From assembly GCA_016789265.1 (NCBI GenBank), contig JAEUQK010000001.1, positions 99,109 through 163,108 on the forward strand: a stretch of 64,000 nucleotides of DNA. The letters are read 5' to 3'. The notes under the pieces were generated by a model. That model was not told the DNA's origin and did not search any database. It saw nothing but the letters and a program-made list of their open reading frames with translations. Position numbers and translations under genes: made by a program. Shown one piece after another: positions 1 through 10,695 of this stretch; the stretch's first letter is position 1, and each line of letters opens with the position of its first letter. Source of the stretch: Blastocatellia bacterium (lineage in GTDB: Bacteria > Acidobacteriota > Blastocatellia > Pyrinomonadales > Pyrinomonadaceae).

Positions 1-29
1 AACGAGGTTCTAGTAACGTCGAACTATTC

Positions 30-1037
30 TTGAAATCCACCTTTTCGGGGCAATTTAATTTGAGCGATCTAAGAAAACTCGAACTTCCGCCACAGGGCCT
101 TAACACGCTTTTCGGCGTCCAGGATCAAAATATCAAGTATCTCGAAACGCTTCTCGACGTGAGCATCGGTGCTCGCGGAAATGAGCTTTTGATCGATGGC
201 GATCCGCGTGATATCGAAACTGTCGAACAGATCTTGAGGGAATTTGGCGAGCTGTTTGACGAAGGCCAGCATTTCACCGACAAAGAGCTAAGAGACGCCT
301 TTAAACAGATAGCTGAGGACCGGGCCTATTCCTTGAAGGATTATTTCTTGAAAGCACGATTTAATCCGGCAGGCAAAAAGCAGGTCGCGCCAAAGACGGC
401 TAATCAGCGGAAGTATCTCGATGCGATCGCGAACAACGATCTCGTTTTTGGTATCGGTGTTGCAGGAACCGGAAAGAGTTATCTTGCTGTCGCGATGGCG
501 GTCGATGCCCTTTTTAAGAAACAGGTCAGCCGCATCATCCTTACGCGTCCGGCGGTAGAGGCCGGTGAGCGGCTCGGTTTTTTGCCCGGCGATCTACAGG
601 AGAAAGTAGATCCGTATCTCCGTCCGCTTTACGACGCTTTGTTCGACCTCGTTGACGCGGAAAAGGTAACGAAGATGCTCGAAAAACGCATTATCGAGAT
701 CGCCCCCCTAGCGTTTATGCGCGGCCGCACGCTGAGCGATGCGTTCATTATCCTCGACGAAGCGCAAAATACCACGAGTGAACAGATGAAGATGTTTCTC
801 ACTCGCATCGGTTTCGGGTCAAAGGCCGTGGTGACCGGCGACCGAACGCAGATCGACCTTCCGCGCGGCCAGAAAAGCGGACTTAAGGAAGCGGAAAAGG
901 TCCTTGCCGATCTCGATGGCATCGAGTTTGTTTACTTCTCGGAAAAAGACGTGGTCCGCCATAAACTCGTCCAGATGATCGTTCAGGCATACGACGCACA
1001 TACGAACGAACAGGAATCGCGACCCGGTGATAGTTAA
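30..1037 (+). CDS. phoH: PhoH-like ATPase (PhoH/YbeZ family)
   Basis: Cytoplasmic P-loop ATPase of the PhoH/YbeZ family, which works with YbeY in rRNA maturation and RNA quality control. An N-terminal KH-like region (about residues 20-75) precedes the P-loop [10 protein letters not shown] (141-150) and a Walker B IILDEAQ near 240. The 335-residue length is usual for the family. The start is uncertain: the TTG at 30 is the first usable codon, but the frame stays open to the left edge, so the real start may lie outside the window. The 3' end overlaps ybeY by 11 bases, the classic phoH-ybeY pair, so translation is probably coupled. Confidence 0.93.
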   Translation: MKSTFSGQFNLSDLRKLELPPQGLNTLFGVQDQNIKYLETLLDVSIGARGNELLIDGDPRDIETVEQILREFGELFDEGQHFTDKELRDAFKQIAEDRAYSLKDYFLKARFNPAGKKQVAPKTANQRKYLDAIANNDLVFGIGVAGTGKSYLAVAMAVDALFKKQVSRIILTRPAVEAGERLGFLPGDLQEKVDPYLRPLYDALFDLVDAEKVTKMLEKRIIEIAPLAFMRGRTLSDAFIILDEAQNTTSEQMKMFLTRIGFGSKAVVTGDRTQIDLPRGQKSGLKEAEKVLADLDGIEFVYFSEKDVVRHKLVQMIVQAYDAHTNEQESRPGDS

Positions 1038-1497
1038 CCTCCAGCGTAAAGTTAAGATCAAGACAGCGGCATATATGCCGTTTGTCGTTACGCTTCGTTC
1101 AGCGGTCGAGGAAACTAACGGCGGAAATTTCTCGATCGCATTCGTTTCGGACAAACGAATGAAAGAGCTAAATAAGCTTTTTCGCGGCAAAGATTCAACG
1201 ACCGATGTCCTATCGTTTCCGTACGAACCTGACGAATTCGAAACTTCACATCAGGCAGGCTTCACGGCCACCGACGAGCTTCCACCGGAAAGCGGAAGTC
1301 ATGCATTTCTCGGCGATATTGTGATCTCTATTGAACAAGCGCAACGCCAAGCTAAAGAGAATAAACTTTCGCTCGATGACGAGATCAAGCAGTTGATCCT
1401 TCACGGTGTTCTCCATCTTTGCGGATACGATCATGAAACAGACAACGGCGAAATGAATAAACTCGAGCTTTTGCTGAGAAAGAAACTTAAGATCTGA
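1027..1497 (+). CDS. ybeY: Endoribonuclease YbeY (rRNA maturation factor)
   Basis: Zinc-dependent single-strand endoribonuclease needed for 16S rRNA 3'-end processing and ribosome quality control. The signature H-x3-H-x5-H is present as [11 protein letters not shown], with zinc ligands at about H126, H130 and H136. The 156-residue length is normal. It starts at a GTG inside the end of phoH, consistent with translational coupling. An acidic loop between residues 68 and 90 is slightly longer than in the E. coli protein. Confidence 0.95.
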   Translation: MIVNLQRKVKIKTAAYMPFVVTLRSAVEETNGGNFSIAFVSDKRMKELNKLFRGKDSTTDVLSFPYEPDEFETSHQAGFTATDELPPESGSHAFLGDIVISIEQAQRQAKENKLSLDDEIKQLILHGVLHLCGYDHETDNGEMNKLELLLRKKLKI

Positions 1498-1570
1498 TCT
1501 CACCTGGAGTCTGAAAAGTTGAGCAAAGCCGTCTGTTTTCTCTTCTAACTCTGTGGCAGAATCAACATAA

Positions 1571-3109
1571 ATGTCCGAAACACAAAAAACTGCCGAACCG
1601 TGTGTAATGGTCATCTTCGGCGCCACTGGAGATCTTACGAAACGCAAACTCTTTCCGGCGCTATACAACCTTGCTAAAGATGGGCACATGCCGTCAAACT
1701 TCGCGATCGTTGGTGTCGGGCGTCAGGAAATGCTATCAGACGAATTCCGTGACCAGATGATCGCGAACTTGAAGGAATTTGCCGGGACGAATGGCGACCA
1801 CGAACTGATCAAATGGTTTTGTGATCGCACTCACTACACCGGCGGCGATTTTAACGACGATAAAAAGCTATTTGCAGATATCAAGGATATGCTTCGCGAT
1901 GTCTGCGCTGCGAATAAGATCCCCGAAAACTTCTTTTACTACATGGCGATTCCGCCGGATCTTTTCGCAAACGTCACGGAAAAGATCGTTGCGAATGGAC
2001 TGGGCAAAGAGGAGGATGGCAAATGGCGAAGGTTTATTTTTGAAAAACCATTCGGGCACGATCTTGACTCGGCGAAACAGCTGAATGCCGAACTTCTTCA
2101 GCTGCTAAGCGAACGTCAGATCTACAGGATCGACCACTATCTGGGTAAAGAGACAGTACAGAATCTATTGGTATTCAGATTTGGAAACAGCATTTTCGAA
2201 CCGATCTGGAACCGTAATTTTATCGATCATGTGCAGATCACGGTAGCAGAAAAGCTCGGCGTCGAACTTCGTGGCGGTTATTATGATTCGGCCGGCGCGC
2301 TTCGGGACATGATCCCGAACCACATCTTTCAGCTTGTAACGTTGACTGCGATGGAACCACCTGTTTCTTTTGACGCCGATTCGGTTCGCGATGAACAGGC
2401 GAAGATCTTGCAGGCAATACAACCGTTCTCTCCGGAAGACGCACTGCATTGTGCGGTTCGCGGACAGTATGATGCAGGGACAATAGACGAGAGATCGGTT
2501 CCGGCTTACAGGACCGAGGAAAAGGTTGCACCAACATCAAATACTGAGACTTACGCCGCATTGAAACTTGCTATCGACAATTGGCGTTGGGCTGACGTCC
2601 CGTTTTACGTCCGAACAGGAAAGCGACTTGCCACCAAACACTCCAGCATCGTCATCCAGTTCAAGAAAGCGCCTTTCGTTCTCTTTCGCGACACTTCGAT
2701 CGAACGCCTTACGACTAACCGAATCGAGATCCACATACAGCCCGACGAAGGAATAACCCTGCATTTCGGTGCAAAAATGCCCGGCCCGGTCGTGAAAATG
2801 GGTGCGGTAGATATGGACTTTAATTATGTCGATCACTTTGGCGAACAGATCAGCACTGGATACGAACGCCTTTTGTTTGACTGCATGATCGGCGACGCTA
2901 CTCTATTCCAACGAGCGGACATGGTCGAATCAAGCTGGCGGATCGTGACGCCTATCCTCGATGTTTGGCAGGCAATTCCGGCACGTAACTTTCCAAACTA
3001 CGCATCGGGATCATGGGGTCCGCAAGAGGCCGATGATCTTCTTTCCCGTGACGGCCGGAAGTGGAAAAATGAAGAACCGCGGATCGATATGCGAAGGCCG
3101 AAACAATGA
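1571..3109 (+). CDS. zwf: Glucose-6-phosphate 1-dehydrogenase
   Basis: First enzyme of the oxidative pentose phosphate pathway: oxidises glucose 6-phosphate to 6-phosphogluconolactone, making NADPH. The N-terminal dinucleotide-binding motif [11 protein letters not shown] lies at about 17-27, and the active-site signature RIDHYLGKE, with its catalytic histidine and lysine, lies near 186-194. Length (512 aa) is typical. The stop overlaps the pgl start (ATGA), so the two consecutive pathway steps are co-translated. A 73-base gap separates it from ybeY, with no clear terminator. Confidence 0.97.
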   Translation: MSETQKTAEPCVMVIFGATGDLTKRKLFPALYNLAKDGHMPSNFAIVGVGRQEMLSDEFRDQMIANLKEFAGTNGDHELIKWFCDRTHYTGGDFNDDKKLFADIKDMLRDVCAANKIPENFFYYMAIPPDLFANVTEKIVANGLGKEEDGKWRRFIFEKPFGHDLDSAKQLNAELLQLLSERQIYRIDHYLGKETVQNLLVFRFGNSIFEPIWNRNFIDHVQITVAEKLGVELRGGYYDSAGALRDMIPNHIFQLVTLTAMEPPVSFDADSVRDEQAKILQAIQPFSPEDALHCAVRGQYDAGTIDERSVPAYRTEEKVAPTSNTETYAALKLAIDNWRWADVPFYVRTGKRLATKHSSIVIQFKKAPFVLFRDTSIERLTTNRIEIHIQPDEGITLHFGAKMPGPVVKMGAVDMDFNYVDHFGEQISTGYERLLFDCMIGDATLFQRADMVESSWRIVTPILDVWQAIPARNFPNYASGSWGPQEADDLLSRDGRKWKNEEPRIDMRRPKQ

Positions 3110-3837
3110 AGTTAACAGTCTGCAAAGACCTGGATGAGCTGAGTTCAAAGGCGGCGGCCGAATTTGTTCGCATTGCAGAAGAGTCAATAAGCGAACGCGG
3201 AAGATCAACAGTGGCACTCTCCGGCGGATCAACACCAAAAGCACTTTATCAAAAGATCGCAAACGTTGATCTGGATTGGCCCAAGATCTTCTTCTTTTTT
3301 GGCGATGAACGCAATGTTCCCGCCGATGACATCCAAAGCAACTACAACCTCGCAAAGACGGAACTTTTCGAAAAGCTGCCCGTTTCGAAATGGAACGTGG
3401 CGGCATGGCCAACCGAGATCTCCTCACCCGAGGAGGTCGCACGAACCTATGAGCAGATGTTGGAGATCTCATTCGAATCAATTACTGAGCATGATCAACG
3501 TCCGAGATTCGATCTGGTTCTCTTAGGAATGGGCCCGGACGGGCATACCGCTTCCCTTTTCCCCCACACTCGGGCACTCAGTGAGACCAGACGTATAGCC
3601 GTTGCAAACTGGGTTCCTCAGCTTGATACATGGCGATACACACTTACGTTTCCCGTAATCAACAACGCAAGAAACATAATGTTCCTGGTCGCCGGAGGAG
3701 ATAAATCGAGCGCTGTTAGGTCCGTGATCGAAGGCGAGGCTATTCCGATGGAACTTCCCGCTCAATCCGTTGATCCGGCTCATGGCGAGCTGTTCTGGTT
3801 TCTTGACGAAGCGGCCGCCGCCGAACTCTCCTTGTAA
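3106..3837 (+). CDS. pgl: 6-phosphogluconolactonase
   Basis: Hydrolyses 6-phosphogluconolactone to 6-phosphogluconate, directly after Zwf. It belongs to the glucosamine-6-phosphate isomerase/lactonase fold: the phosphate loop [12 protein letters not shown] is near residues 38-49, [10 protein letters not shown] near 64-73 and the [13 protein letters not shown] block near 141-153. Length 243 aa is standard. The 4-base overlap with zwf indicates an operon. The end lies 49 bases before the ATG of the CorC-type gene. Confidence 0.95.
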   Translation: MKLTVCKDLDELSSKAAAEFVRIAEESISERGRSTVALSGGSTPKALYQKIANVDLDWPKIFFFFGDERNVPADDIQSNYNLAKTELFEKLPVSKWNVAAWPTEISSPEEVARTYEQMLEISFESITEHDQRPRFDLVLLGMGPDGHTASLFPHTRALSETRRIAVANWVPQLDTWRYTLTFPVINNARNIMFLVAGGDKSSAVRSVIEGEAIPMELPAQSVDPAHGELFWFLDEAAAAELSL

Positions 3838-3886
3838 ACATTTGATTTTCAATGTTACTAAACCTACCATTCAGACTTATAAGATT

Positions 3887-5203
3887 ATGGAACTTGAGAT
3901 AGCGGCTTGCTTGTCGATCCTGGTCGTCCTCGTCTTTTTGGCGACCGTCGATATGGCGTTTTCGCATCTTTCTGATCTTAGCCTGCGACGACTTTCGTCT
4001 GACACCGAAGACGCGGGAAAGAAAAGGACTTACATTTTTCTTCGCCAGATCCTCGATGACCGTCCGCGTTTTAGGTTTGGCCTATCGTCTGCGATCCAGT
4101 TCCTGCTCATAACTTTCACCGTACTGGTCACGGTCTTAACGCTTCGTTACACACAGGACCGGACCTGGCTTTTGGTTTTTGCGTTGATGATCGGGTTACT
4201 CGCGACGGTTCTCTTCCGTCAAATACTTCCTCGGCTGATCGTTCGGAGCAATGCCGAATCAGTCCTGCTCTTTTTGTTGCCGATAGTTAGACCTTTGTAT
4301 CAAATAACCGCCCGAGTTACGGCACCATTGACCTCGCTTTTTGCTACTCGTGAACAACTTCAAAAGATCGAGGCGACTGTCTCTCCGGATACTTCTGATG
4401 AAAAAGACGACGACGAAGATATCCAGGCGTTACTCGAGGTCGGTGAGGCCGAAGGAATAATCGAAGAAGAAGAACGAGAGATGATCGAATCGATGGTCGA
4501 GTTCGCGGAAACACGTGCGGGTGAAATAATGACCCCGCGAACCGAGATCTGCGCTGTCTCAGCCGATTCGACCATTGGTGTCGTGCGCGATCTGATCATC
4601 GCGGAAAAATACTCTCGACTGCCTGTCTATCGTGAAAATATCGACAACATCGAAGGGACGATATATGTTCGCGACTTACTCCAGGTTTGGGCGGAGGGCG
4701 GAAAAGAGGACGAGCCAATTTCACCATTGCTTCGCGATGCCTTTTTTGTGCCCGAGACCAAAACGGCCGCCGAACTTCTGAAAACGATGCAGGTCAACCA
4801 CGTCCAACTCGCCATAGTTGTAGACGAATACGGCGGCGTCGCGGGAATTGTAACGGTCGAAGACTTAATTGAAGAGATCGTCGGCGAGATCGAAGACGAA
4901 GACACCGAAGACGAAGAGATAATAGAGATAATCGAGGGCGAGGACGGCTATTTTGATGTCCTTGGCTCGACAGAGATAGACAAGATCGAGCGTTTGTTCG
5001 GCATCGAACTTGAAGATGATGACTACACGACGATCGCCGGGTTGGTCACATCAGAAGCAGGACACGTACCGAAGGTTGGCGAGATCCTCAACATCCGCGG
5101 CCTCGAAATAAAGGTCAAACACGCCGACGATAAGAAACTCGCACTATTGAGGATTCGGCGGCATACCAGCGAGGATAGTGAGAACTCCGATTTCCAGGAG
5201 TGA
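3887..5203 (+). CDS. CorC/HlyC (CNNM-type) membrane protein with CBS pair
   Basis: Membrane protein of the hemolysin C/CorC/CNNM family, often linked to Mg2+/Co2+ efflux or resistance. An N-terminal DUF21 membrane region (helices near 1-22, 55-80, 85-105 and 120-140) is followed by a tandem CBS pair (about 190-310), a very acidic linker and a C-terminal CorC/HlyC transporter-associated domain (about 345-425). I chose the ATG at 3887 because the upstream in-frame extension lies inside pgl and has no membrane character; this gives 438 aa. Substrate is not determinable from sequence. Confidence 0.9.
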   Translation: MELEIAACLSILVVLVFLATVDMAFSHLSDLSLRRLSSDTEDAGKKRTYIFLRQILDDRPRFRFGLSSAIQFLLITFTVLVTVLTLRYTQDRTWLLVFALMIGLLATVLFRQILPRLIVRSNAESVLLFLLPIVRPLYQITARVTAPLTSLFATREQLQKIEATVSPDTSDEKDDDEDIQALLEVGEAEGIIEEEEREMIESMVEFAETRAGEIMTPRTEICAVSADSTIGVVRDLIIAEKYSRLPVYRENIDNIEGTIYVRDLLQVWAEGGKEDEPISPLLRDAFFVPETKTAAELLKTMQVNHVQLAIVVDEYGGVAGIVTVEDLIEEIVGEIEDEDTEDEEIIEIIEGEDGYFDVLGSTEIDKIERLFGIELEDDDYTTIAGLVTSEAGHVPKVGEILNIRGLEIKVKHADDKKLALLRIRRHTSEDSENSDFQE

Positions 5204-5249
5204 GAATGTCATTTGTGTTATACTTTCGGAAATTCATTGGAGGTAGGTT

Positions 5250-5909
5250 ATGTCGATCAGATTGGGTGATGAAGCACCGGACTTTACCGCGCAGACGACA
5301 GAAGGCGAGGTCAATTTTCATGAATGGCTCGGCGACAGCTGGGGAGTCCTTTTTTCTCACCCGAAGGACTATACTCCAGTCTGCACCACCGAACTCGGGA
5401 TGGCTGCAAAGCTCAAACCGGAATTCGACAAACGCAACGTCAAGATCATCGGGTTGAGCGTCGACCCTCTCGAATCTCATGAGGGTTGGGAAAAAGACAT
5501 CGAAGAAACCCAGGGCACTGCCGTGAATTTTCCGATGATCGCCGATTCGGACCGAAAGGTCTCTGACCTATACGGCATGATCCACCCGAACGCAAGCGAT
5601 ACCTTCACAATTCGCTCGGTTTATGTAGTCGGCCCGGACAAAAAGGTAAAGTTGATGATCACCTATCCCGCAAGCACGGGCCGCAACTTTGACGAGATAC
5701 TTCGCGTGATCGATTCGCTTCAGTTAACCGCAAATTACAGTGTCGCGACACCGGTCAATTGGAAAGATGGCGACGATTGCATCATCGTCCCGGCCGTCAC
5801 CAATGAGCAGGCGAAAGAGAAATTCCCTGCCGGATTTACGGAAATAAAACCGTACCTCCGCATAACGCCCCAACCGAACAAGGTTAAAGGGGAGAGCCAT
5901 TCGGCGTGA
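5250..5909 (+). CDS. Peroxiredoxin, Prx6 (1-Cys) type
   Basis: Thiol peroxidase that reduces H2O2 and organic hydroperoxides. The PxxxTxxC active site reads HPKDYTPVCTTE with peroxidatic Cys45, and the long C-terminal arm (219 aa in total) is typical of the Prx6 subgroup. A second cysteine in DDCIIVP near 173 sits in the dimerisation region and is probably not resolving. The strong Shine-Dalgarno GGAGG about 10 bases upstream fixes the ATG. It stands alone downstream of the CorC gene; a TATACT-like -10 lies in the 46-base gap. Confidence 0.94.
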   Translation: MSIRLGDEAPDFTAQTTEGEVNFHEWLGDSWGVLFSHPKDYTPVCTTELGMAAKLKPEFDKRNVKIIGLSVDPLESHEGWEKDIEETQGTAVNFPMIADSDRKVSDLYGMIHPNASDTFTIRSVYVVGPDKKVKLMITYPASTGRNFDEILRVIDSLQLTANYSVATPVNWKDGDDCIIVPAVTNEQAKEKFPAGFTEIKPYLRITPQPNKVKGESHSA

Positions 5910-5989
5910 ATGGCTAAGTAACCTCAGTTTGAAGCGCAGCGATCGGAGAAACGAGGTCAGCGATCCTGCGCCTTTTATCAGCAAGTCCT

Positions 5990-6487
5990 ATGAAACTCCA
6001 GGCTCAGGTTGGCGAAGAGGTCCATCAAGTAAATATCATGCGCGATGGTAGCAACGTTGTCGCAAAGATAGGTGACCGCGTGTACAGGCTTGAGTCGTCT
6101 GAGGTCGGACCGAATGTCCATTTATTCAAGGTAGATGGGAAGATCTATGAATTATGCGTTACCGCATCAGGTGATTCATTTCGAATATCAATGGATCGAA
6201 ATGAACTTGACGTCAAGATCATCGACCCTAAGAAGTTGAGAGGATCAGGAAGCAATTCCGGTGACACCGATGGCGTAGCCGAGATCAAGACGATGATGCC
6301 TGGAAAGGTAGTACGATTTGTGGCGAACCCGGGACAAGACGTCGAAAAAGGCGATGGCGTGATCGTCGTCGAAGCGATGAAAATGCAGAACGAACTTAAG
6401 TCGCCAAAGGCAGGAACGCTAAAAGAGTTTCGCGTTAGCGAAGGCGATACTGTAAGTGCGGGAGACGTTCTTGCTTTAGTTGAATGA
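5990..6487 (+). CDS. Biotin/lipoyl carrier protein (BCCP-like)
   Basis: Biotin-carrier protein resembling the C-terminal part of acyl-CoA (propionyl-type) carboxylase alpha subunits. An N-terminal beta-rich region (about 1-80) is joined by a Gly/Ser linker to a biotinyl domain (about 95-165) with the motif EAMKM, in which K131 would be biotinylated. No biotin carboxylase or carboxyltransferase gene lies in the window, so its partner is elsewhere. It ends shortly before convergent argH. Confidence 0.85.
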   Translation: MKLQAQVGEEVHQVNIMRDGSNVVAKIGDRVYRLESSEVGPNVHLFKVDGKIYELCVTASGDSFRISMDRNELDVKIIDPKKLRGSGSNSGDTDGVAEIKTMMPGKVVRFVANPGQDVEKGDGVIVVEAMKMQNELKSPKAGTLKEFRVSEGDTVSAGDVLALVE

Positions 6488-6534
6488 CCCGCGTATTTAT
6501 CGCTGCGGGCCCTCTGAACGCGCATCCCGCGTTC
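6488..6534. terminator. Paired GC-rich hairpins between convergent genes
   Basis: Two small stem-loops occupy the gap between the biotin-carrier gene and convergent argH: CCCGC/GCGGG (6488-6509) and GAACGCG/CGCGTTC (6516-6534). Neither is followed by a good T-run, so a terminator role is a guess from position. Confidence 0.35.
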
Positions 6535-6546
6535 CGGAGAACACAA

Positions 6547-8037
6547 CTAGCGGTTAATTCGGGCCTTTACCGCCCGGTCCAGATTCTCCCTCGCAAGTTT
6601 TAGCCCGTCGGTGACTTCGACGAACCACGCATCATCTTCAACCTCAAACTCGCGTTCGACACCGAGAGCACGTTTTGTCTCGGACGGCGCGGTGCCCCCG
6701 TAGATCGTACGAATGTTAACAAAGTTCTCCGGCGAGACGGCAGCAATAAGCTCGTCTTCGGTCATGTGAAGGTCGCGGCCGATAACCTCGTTAGCTGACT
6801 TTTGCAGGATCTCAAAGGTCACATCGGTTCCGGCATCGATCGCCGCTTTCACACAGTTGCCCACGATCTTGTGCGAAACGCGGAACGGCAGCCCTTCTTT
6901 TCTCACTATCGTGTCCGCCAACTCGGTCACTGCGATGAAATTCTCGCCGGCACGTTTTTTAAGGACATCAAAATTGAAAGTTGCAGACCGCAGGGTACTC
7001 GCAAAAAGAGCGACCGTTCGATCGGCATCGCGCATCGCTGAGTAAATGAGCGGCTGCAAGTCGTCCTCGACGTCATTTATGTCGCCGAAAGGTGTGTTGT
7101 GCACTGCGGTAAGCACCCCAAGAGTCTGGCCGAGGGCCTTACTGCCGATCGCGCGTATGTGCTCTAACGCGACCGGATTTCGCTTCTGCGGCATGATCGA
7201 TGAACCCTGAACATAACCATCAGGCAGACGTATCGCATTGAATTCCATCATGGCCATGAGCAGGAATTCCTGTGCAAACTTGCCGGTATTTACCAATAAC
7301 GCAGCAACAGCGCCCAGCGTTTCCGTAAAATAGTCAACAGAGGCGATAGAACCATATGAATTCACGGTCGGTGCCGTAAACCCGAGGAGTTCAGCGACTC
7401 GATGCCTGTTGATCGGAAATCCCGTTGTCGTGATCGCACCGGCGCCCAGCGGGCAGTAATTCATATTCTCGAACGCACGCATCAGACGCTTGATATCGCG
7501 GCCAACATTCTCAGCCATTGCAAGCAGAAAATGAGCCATTGTCGACGGCTGCGCCGGTTGTGTATGCGTGTAAGCCGGGATCAGCGTCTCGTGGTGTTGA
7601 GAGGCGAGATCGAGAAACACTCTTCGCAGATCCATCGCAGAACGCATCAAATTCAGGCAATCCTGACGCAAATGCAGCCGATAGATAGTTACGTCGATGT
7701 CGTTGCGGCTTCGGGCGGTGTGGAGCTTTCCAGCGATGTCGGGGTCGCAAAGCTTAGCGATCTCTTGCTGCAGCAAATAAAAAAGATCCTCGAATGTTCC
7801 GTCGTATTCGCGTCCGCGGATCCCGTCGAAGTCCAGTTCGGTCAAGGCTCTGAGAATCTCATTCAGTTCAGCTTCACTAACGATCCCTTGTTCGCCGAGC
7901 ATTACGGCGTGAGCAAGATCGACCTGATGATAAGCGTCGAGGAAATGCTCCTTTGCGTCCGCGAAACAATCCGCCAGGACGTTGTCCTTATAGCTCTGTG
8001 CCGGAAATTTCTCCGTCTGTTCTTTGCTCTGCATCAC
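6547..8037 (-). CDS. argH: Argininosuccinate lyase
   Basis: Last step of arginine biosynthesis: cleaves argininosuccinate to arginine and fumarate. It is a member of the fumarase/aspartase superfamily; the signature GSSIMPQKRNP lies near residue 281, and the substrate-binding TARSRNDI block near 110. Length 496 aa is somewhat longer than the 460 aa norm, with extra N-terminal residues. The start overlaps the stop of the upstream PIG-L gene (ATGA), indicating cotranscription although no functional link is obvious. No other arg genes are present here. Confidence 0.93.
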   Translation of the reverse strand: MMQSKEQTEKFPAQSYKDNVLADCFADAKEHFLDAYHQVDLAHAVMLGEQGIVSEAELNEILRALTELDFDGIRGREYDGTFEDLFYLLQQEIAKLCDPDIAGKLHTARSRNDIDVTIYRLHLRQDCLNLMRSAMDLRRVFLDLASQHHETLIPAYTHTQPAQPSTMAHFLLAMAENVGRDIKRLMRAFENMNYCPLGAGAITTTGFPINRHRVAELLGFTAPTVNSYGSIASVDYFTETLGAVAALLVNTGKFAQEFLLMAMMEFNAIRLPDGYVQGSSIMPQKRNPVALEHIRAIGSKALGQTLGVLTAVHNTPFGDINDVEDDLQPLIYSAMRDADRTVALFASTLRSATFNFDVLKKRAGENFIAVTELADTIVRKEGLPFRVSHKIVGNCVKAAIDAGTDVTFEILQKSANEVIGRDLHMTEDELIAAVSPENFVNIRTIYGGTAPSETKRALGVEREFEVEDDAWFVEVTDGLKLARENLDRAVKARINR

Positions 8038-10688
8038 TTTCCGGCCTTTGAGAGGCTCAGCAAATTCGCGAATATCCGGTATGCTCCGGGATTTCCAACC
8101 GGCAACTGCCTGAACCAGGAATAGGAAGTGTAAATATACTTTCCTTTTCCAACTTCCGCATAGACCATTCCCCCTATACGTTCAGGTTCGCCTTCGTCGT
8201 GTGATTCCAGCAACGCCGTATATTTTGTCGAGTCAAAGTCTGTGAAACCGTAAAGGTTTCGTTCCTGAACCCAGTTCAGCCAATCGGCGTCGCCGATCTT
8301 ATTTGGGAAGTTGAAGATCGGATGTCCGGGTACCAATACCTTGATCGAGGCGTTCTCGTCCGTGACGCGAAAATTACCGTCCATTTTCGCCGGATACGGC
8401 GGCAAATTGAGGCGAATGTATTCCTGCTGCTGATATTGAGTGATCAGCGTGCCGCCATTCTTCATGAATTCGATCAGGCGCCCATTGTTCGAGACATAAT
8501 CGGGCCTGACTTGTGAAGCTCTGACGCCGACCACGATCGTATCGAACTGAGAAAGGTCACCGGTCGACAGCGCCTTTTCGTCAAGCATCGTGACGTTGAG
8601 GCCCATTCTTTTTATCGCATCCGGAACCTTGTCGCCGCTTCCCATGATATAGCCCACTCGTACGGGAGCGACCTTCAGATCCAATACCTTAGCTGAGATT
8701 TCTGCATTGGTATAAATGCGGTGGGTTTGGATGTGAGGATACGCGATCTCTTGGACCTTTTGGCTGTACGATCTTCCGTCCATTTCCGCCACCGCTTTAA
8801 GCGTATAGGAGTCCGCCTTTGTGTTTGCCGGTATTGTAAGATCGAAAGCAACCGCTGTCGTATCCCCTTTCCGAGGCAGATCGAAATTTGCCGACGCGGG
8901 CGTAAGTGTCCAGCCGGCAGGCAGGTCCAACTTCGCGGACCCCTTCGCTGCGGACGACGAATTGTTTTCAACCGTCATCACGACCCGATATTTCTGTGCT
9001 TTGTTTGAGGCCGGAGCGATCAAAAGATCCGATTCAAGCCCGACCGTAAGCGCGGGCACCACGTTCACCTCCCTTCGAATCTCGCCACGTATATCGTCAG
9101 AGTAACGGTATTGAACGTCTCGCTCAACTTCGATCTCTTCACCGCCGACGTTCAATTTCACGGTCGCGCGAATCAACGAAGGAGCAAATGGCATATTCTT
9201 GCTCATGCCTGCGTTGGCCCAATCAAAGTTGTAGTTCTTTCTCGGAGATTCAAGCCAGTAGGGCTGGGTTAGTTTTGCGTCGGCAGACGCCGTCACTTTG
9301 AAGAATGCCGCGCCGAAGGAGGTCTCTCTTCGTGGACGGAATCCTGTCTCGGACGCCTGTTGAGGTTCATCAGTCTTTACCGCAGTCCATCCAGACGGAA
9401 CCGAAAGCGTTGTATCGACAATGTTTACTTTCGAGTTATCCGGAGCAAACACTCGCACCGAAACATTTGCCGAATCGCCGGCGACCATCGTCTCGGTGCT
9501 ATTCAGTGCGTCGACGACAATACCAGCCGCAGCCTGCAAAGCCGCCGCAAACTCTCTTTGCTTCTCTCGGCAAAACTCCTTTGAGAGCGGATTTCGTGTT
9601 GACCACTCCGCGTCGCGCGCTTCCTTGTGTCCACGGGCAAGAATTGGGATAAGTTTTTCGGGCGCATAGGGATCGTATGACTTAAGAGCCTCTGCGGCCG
9701 TCGCCTGCAAAACCTTCAGCTTTTGGATAAATGGCTCGGAACTGTCACCCGCCAATCCGGCAATGCCGACGATGGAAGTATCTATACCCTCGAAAACACT
9801 CGATTCCGTTCCGGTCGAACCACCCACCGTTTCCGACAATCGCATACCCGAGGTCTGTTTTCCGCGTAGCTCGAGCGTTCCCATTTCCTGAGACTTGTGT
9901 TGGCTCCGACCTTCCATTGCTATCTCAAAATACGATCGCCCGATCAGGGTGTTGTACTCTCCGGTGTTCAAGGTCAGGGTCGGGGTATTCTGAGGATTGT
10001 TCACAAAGCTTTGAGAAACATAGAGTTTCTTCGCCTGCCAAGTTTCCAGTCCTTCGCTAAGCTGCTCGGGAAACTGCTTTGGATCTGCGGCCGCCTTAAA
10101 TGCGATAGGTGTCAGGTAACCTGCAAGCTGGTGCTGTCCGTGTCCGTCGGTAGGGCCACCTACAAATCGGGAAATAATGACAAGAGGCCGATACAGCCTG
10201 ATCGCTCGAACCATGTCCCCGAGAACTTCCCTTTCACCCCAGATCCGTGAAGCCTCTTCACGTTTCTTTGAAAACCCGTAATCCATCGTGCGCGTAAAGA
10301 ACTGCGAACCGCCATCGAGGCGTCGGGCCTGCAGCAGTTCTTCAGTACGGATCACACCCAACCCTTCAAAGAGTTCTTGGCCGATCACGTTCTGGCCGCC
10401 GTCACCTCGATTGAGCGCAAGGTACGCGGTTCTCGCGTTTTCCCTGCGTGCAAGATAAGCAAGCAAACCCGAATCTTCGTCATCAGGGTGCGCCCCAGTG
10501 TGCATCGCGCTCGCAGTCGTCTGCAAACGCTTCAGCATTTGCCCTAGCCCGATCGCGCCCATATCGTAAATTGGACGAACCTGAGCAAGGACTGTTCCGG
10601 ATCCAACCCATACGATCTGAGAGAAAAAAACGGCAGAAAGAATTACAAAAGATTGAAACCTTCGAGTGATCGAACCCTTACCTTCCAT
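8034..10688 (-). CDS. Secreted PIG-L family deacetylase, multidomain
   Basis: Predicted exported zinc-dependent N-deacetylase. A signal peptide (about 1-36) is followed by a LmbE/PIG-L domain with the metal motif AHPDDEDSG near residue 67, then a long middle region with an NEW3-like beta-sandwich (about 580-640), and a C-terminal ThuA/DUF4350-like glutamine-amidotransferase fold. I chose the ATG at 10688 (884 aa) because a GGAGG site sits about 12 bases upstream, overlapping the end of the symporter gene; 13 upstream codons lack support. This long form is common in Acidobacteriota; its substrate is unknown. It is distinct from small cytoplasmic BshB deacetylases. Confidence 0.85.
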   Translation of the reverse strand: MEGKGSITRRFQSFVILSAVFFSQIVWVGSGTVLAQVRPIYDMGAIGLGQMLKRLQTTASAMHTGAHPDDEDSGLLAYLARRENARTAYLALNRGDGGQNVIGQELFEGLGVIRTEELLQARRLDGGSQFFTRTMDYGFSKKREEASRIWGEREVLGDMVRAIRLYRPLVIISRFVGGPTDGHGQHQLAGYLTPIAFKAAADPKQFPEQLSEGLETWQAKKLYVSQSFVNNPQNTPTLTLNTGEYNTLIGRSYFEIAMEGRSQHKSQEMGTLELRGKQTSGMRLSETVGGSTGTESSVFEGIDTSIVGIAGLAGDSSEPFIQKLKVLQATAAEALKSYDPYAPEKLIPILARGHKEARDAEWSTRNPLSKEFCREKQREFAAALQAAAGIVVDALNSTETMVAGDSANVSVRVFAPDNSKVNIVDTTLSVPSGWTAVKTDEPQQASETGFRPRRETSFGAAFFKVTASADAKLTQPYWLESPRKNYNFDWANAGMSKNMPFAPSLIRATVKLNVGGEEIEVERDVQYRYSDDIRGEIRREVNVVPALTVGLESDLLIAPASNKAQKYRVVMTVENNSSSAAKGSAKLDLPAGWTLTPASANFDLPRKGDTTAVAFDLTIPANTKADSYTLKAVAEMDGRSYSQKVQEIAYPHIQTHRIYTNAEISAKVLDLKVAPVRVGYIMGSGDKVPDAIKRMGLNVTMLDEKALSTGDLSQFDTIVVGVRASQVRPDYVSNNGRLIEFMKNGGTLITQYQQQEYIRLNLPPYPAKMDGNFRVTDENASIKVLVPGHPIFNFPNKIGDADWLNWVQERNLYGFTDFDSTKYTALLESHDEGEPERIGGMVYAEVGKGKYIYTSYSWFRQLPVGNPGAYRIFANLLSLSKAGK

Positions 10689-10695
10689 AACAAAA

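Noticed and set aside
7402..8124. 240-codon plus-strand frame opposite argH
   Set aside because: Runs across the argH start into the PIG-L gene; shadow only.
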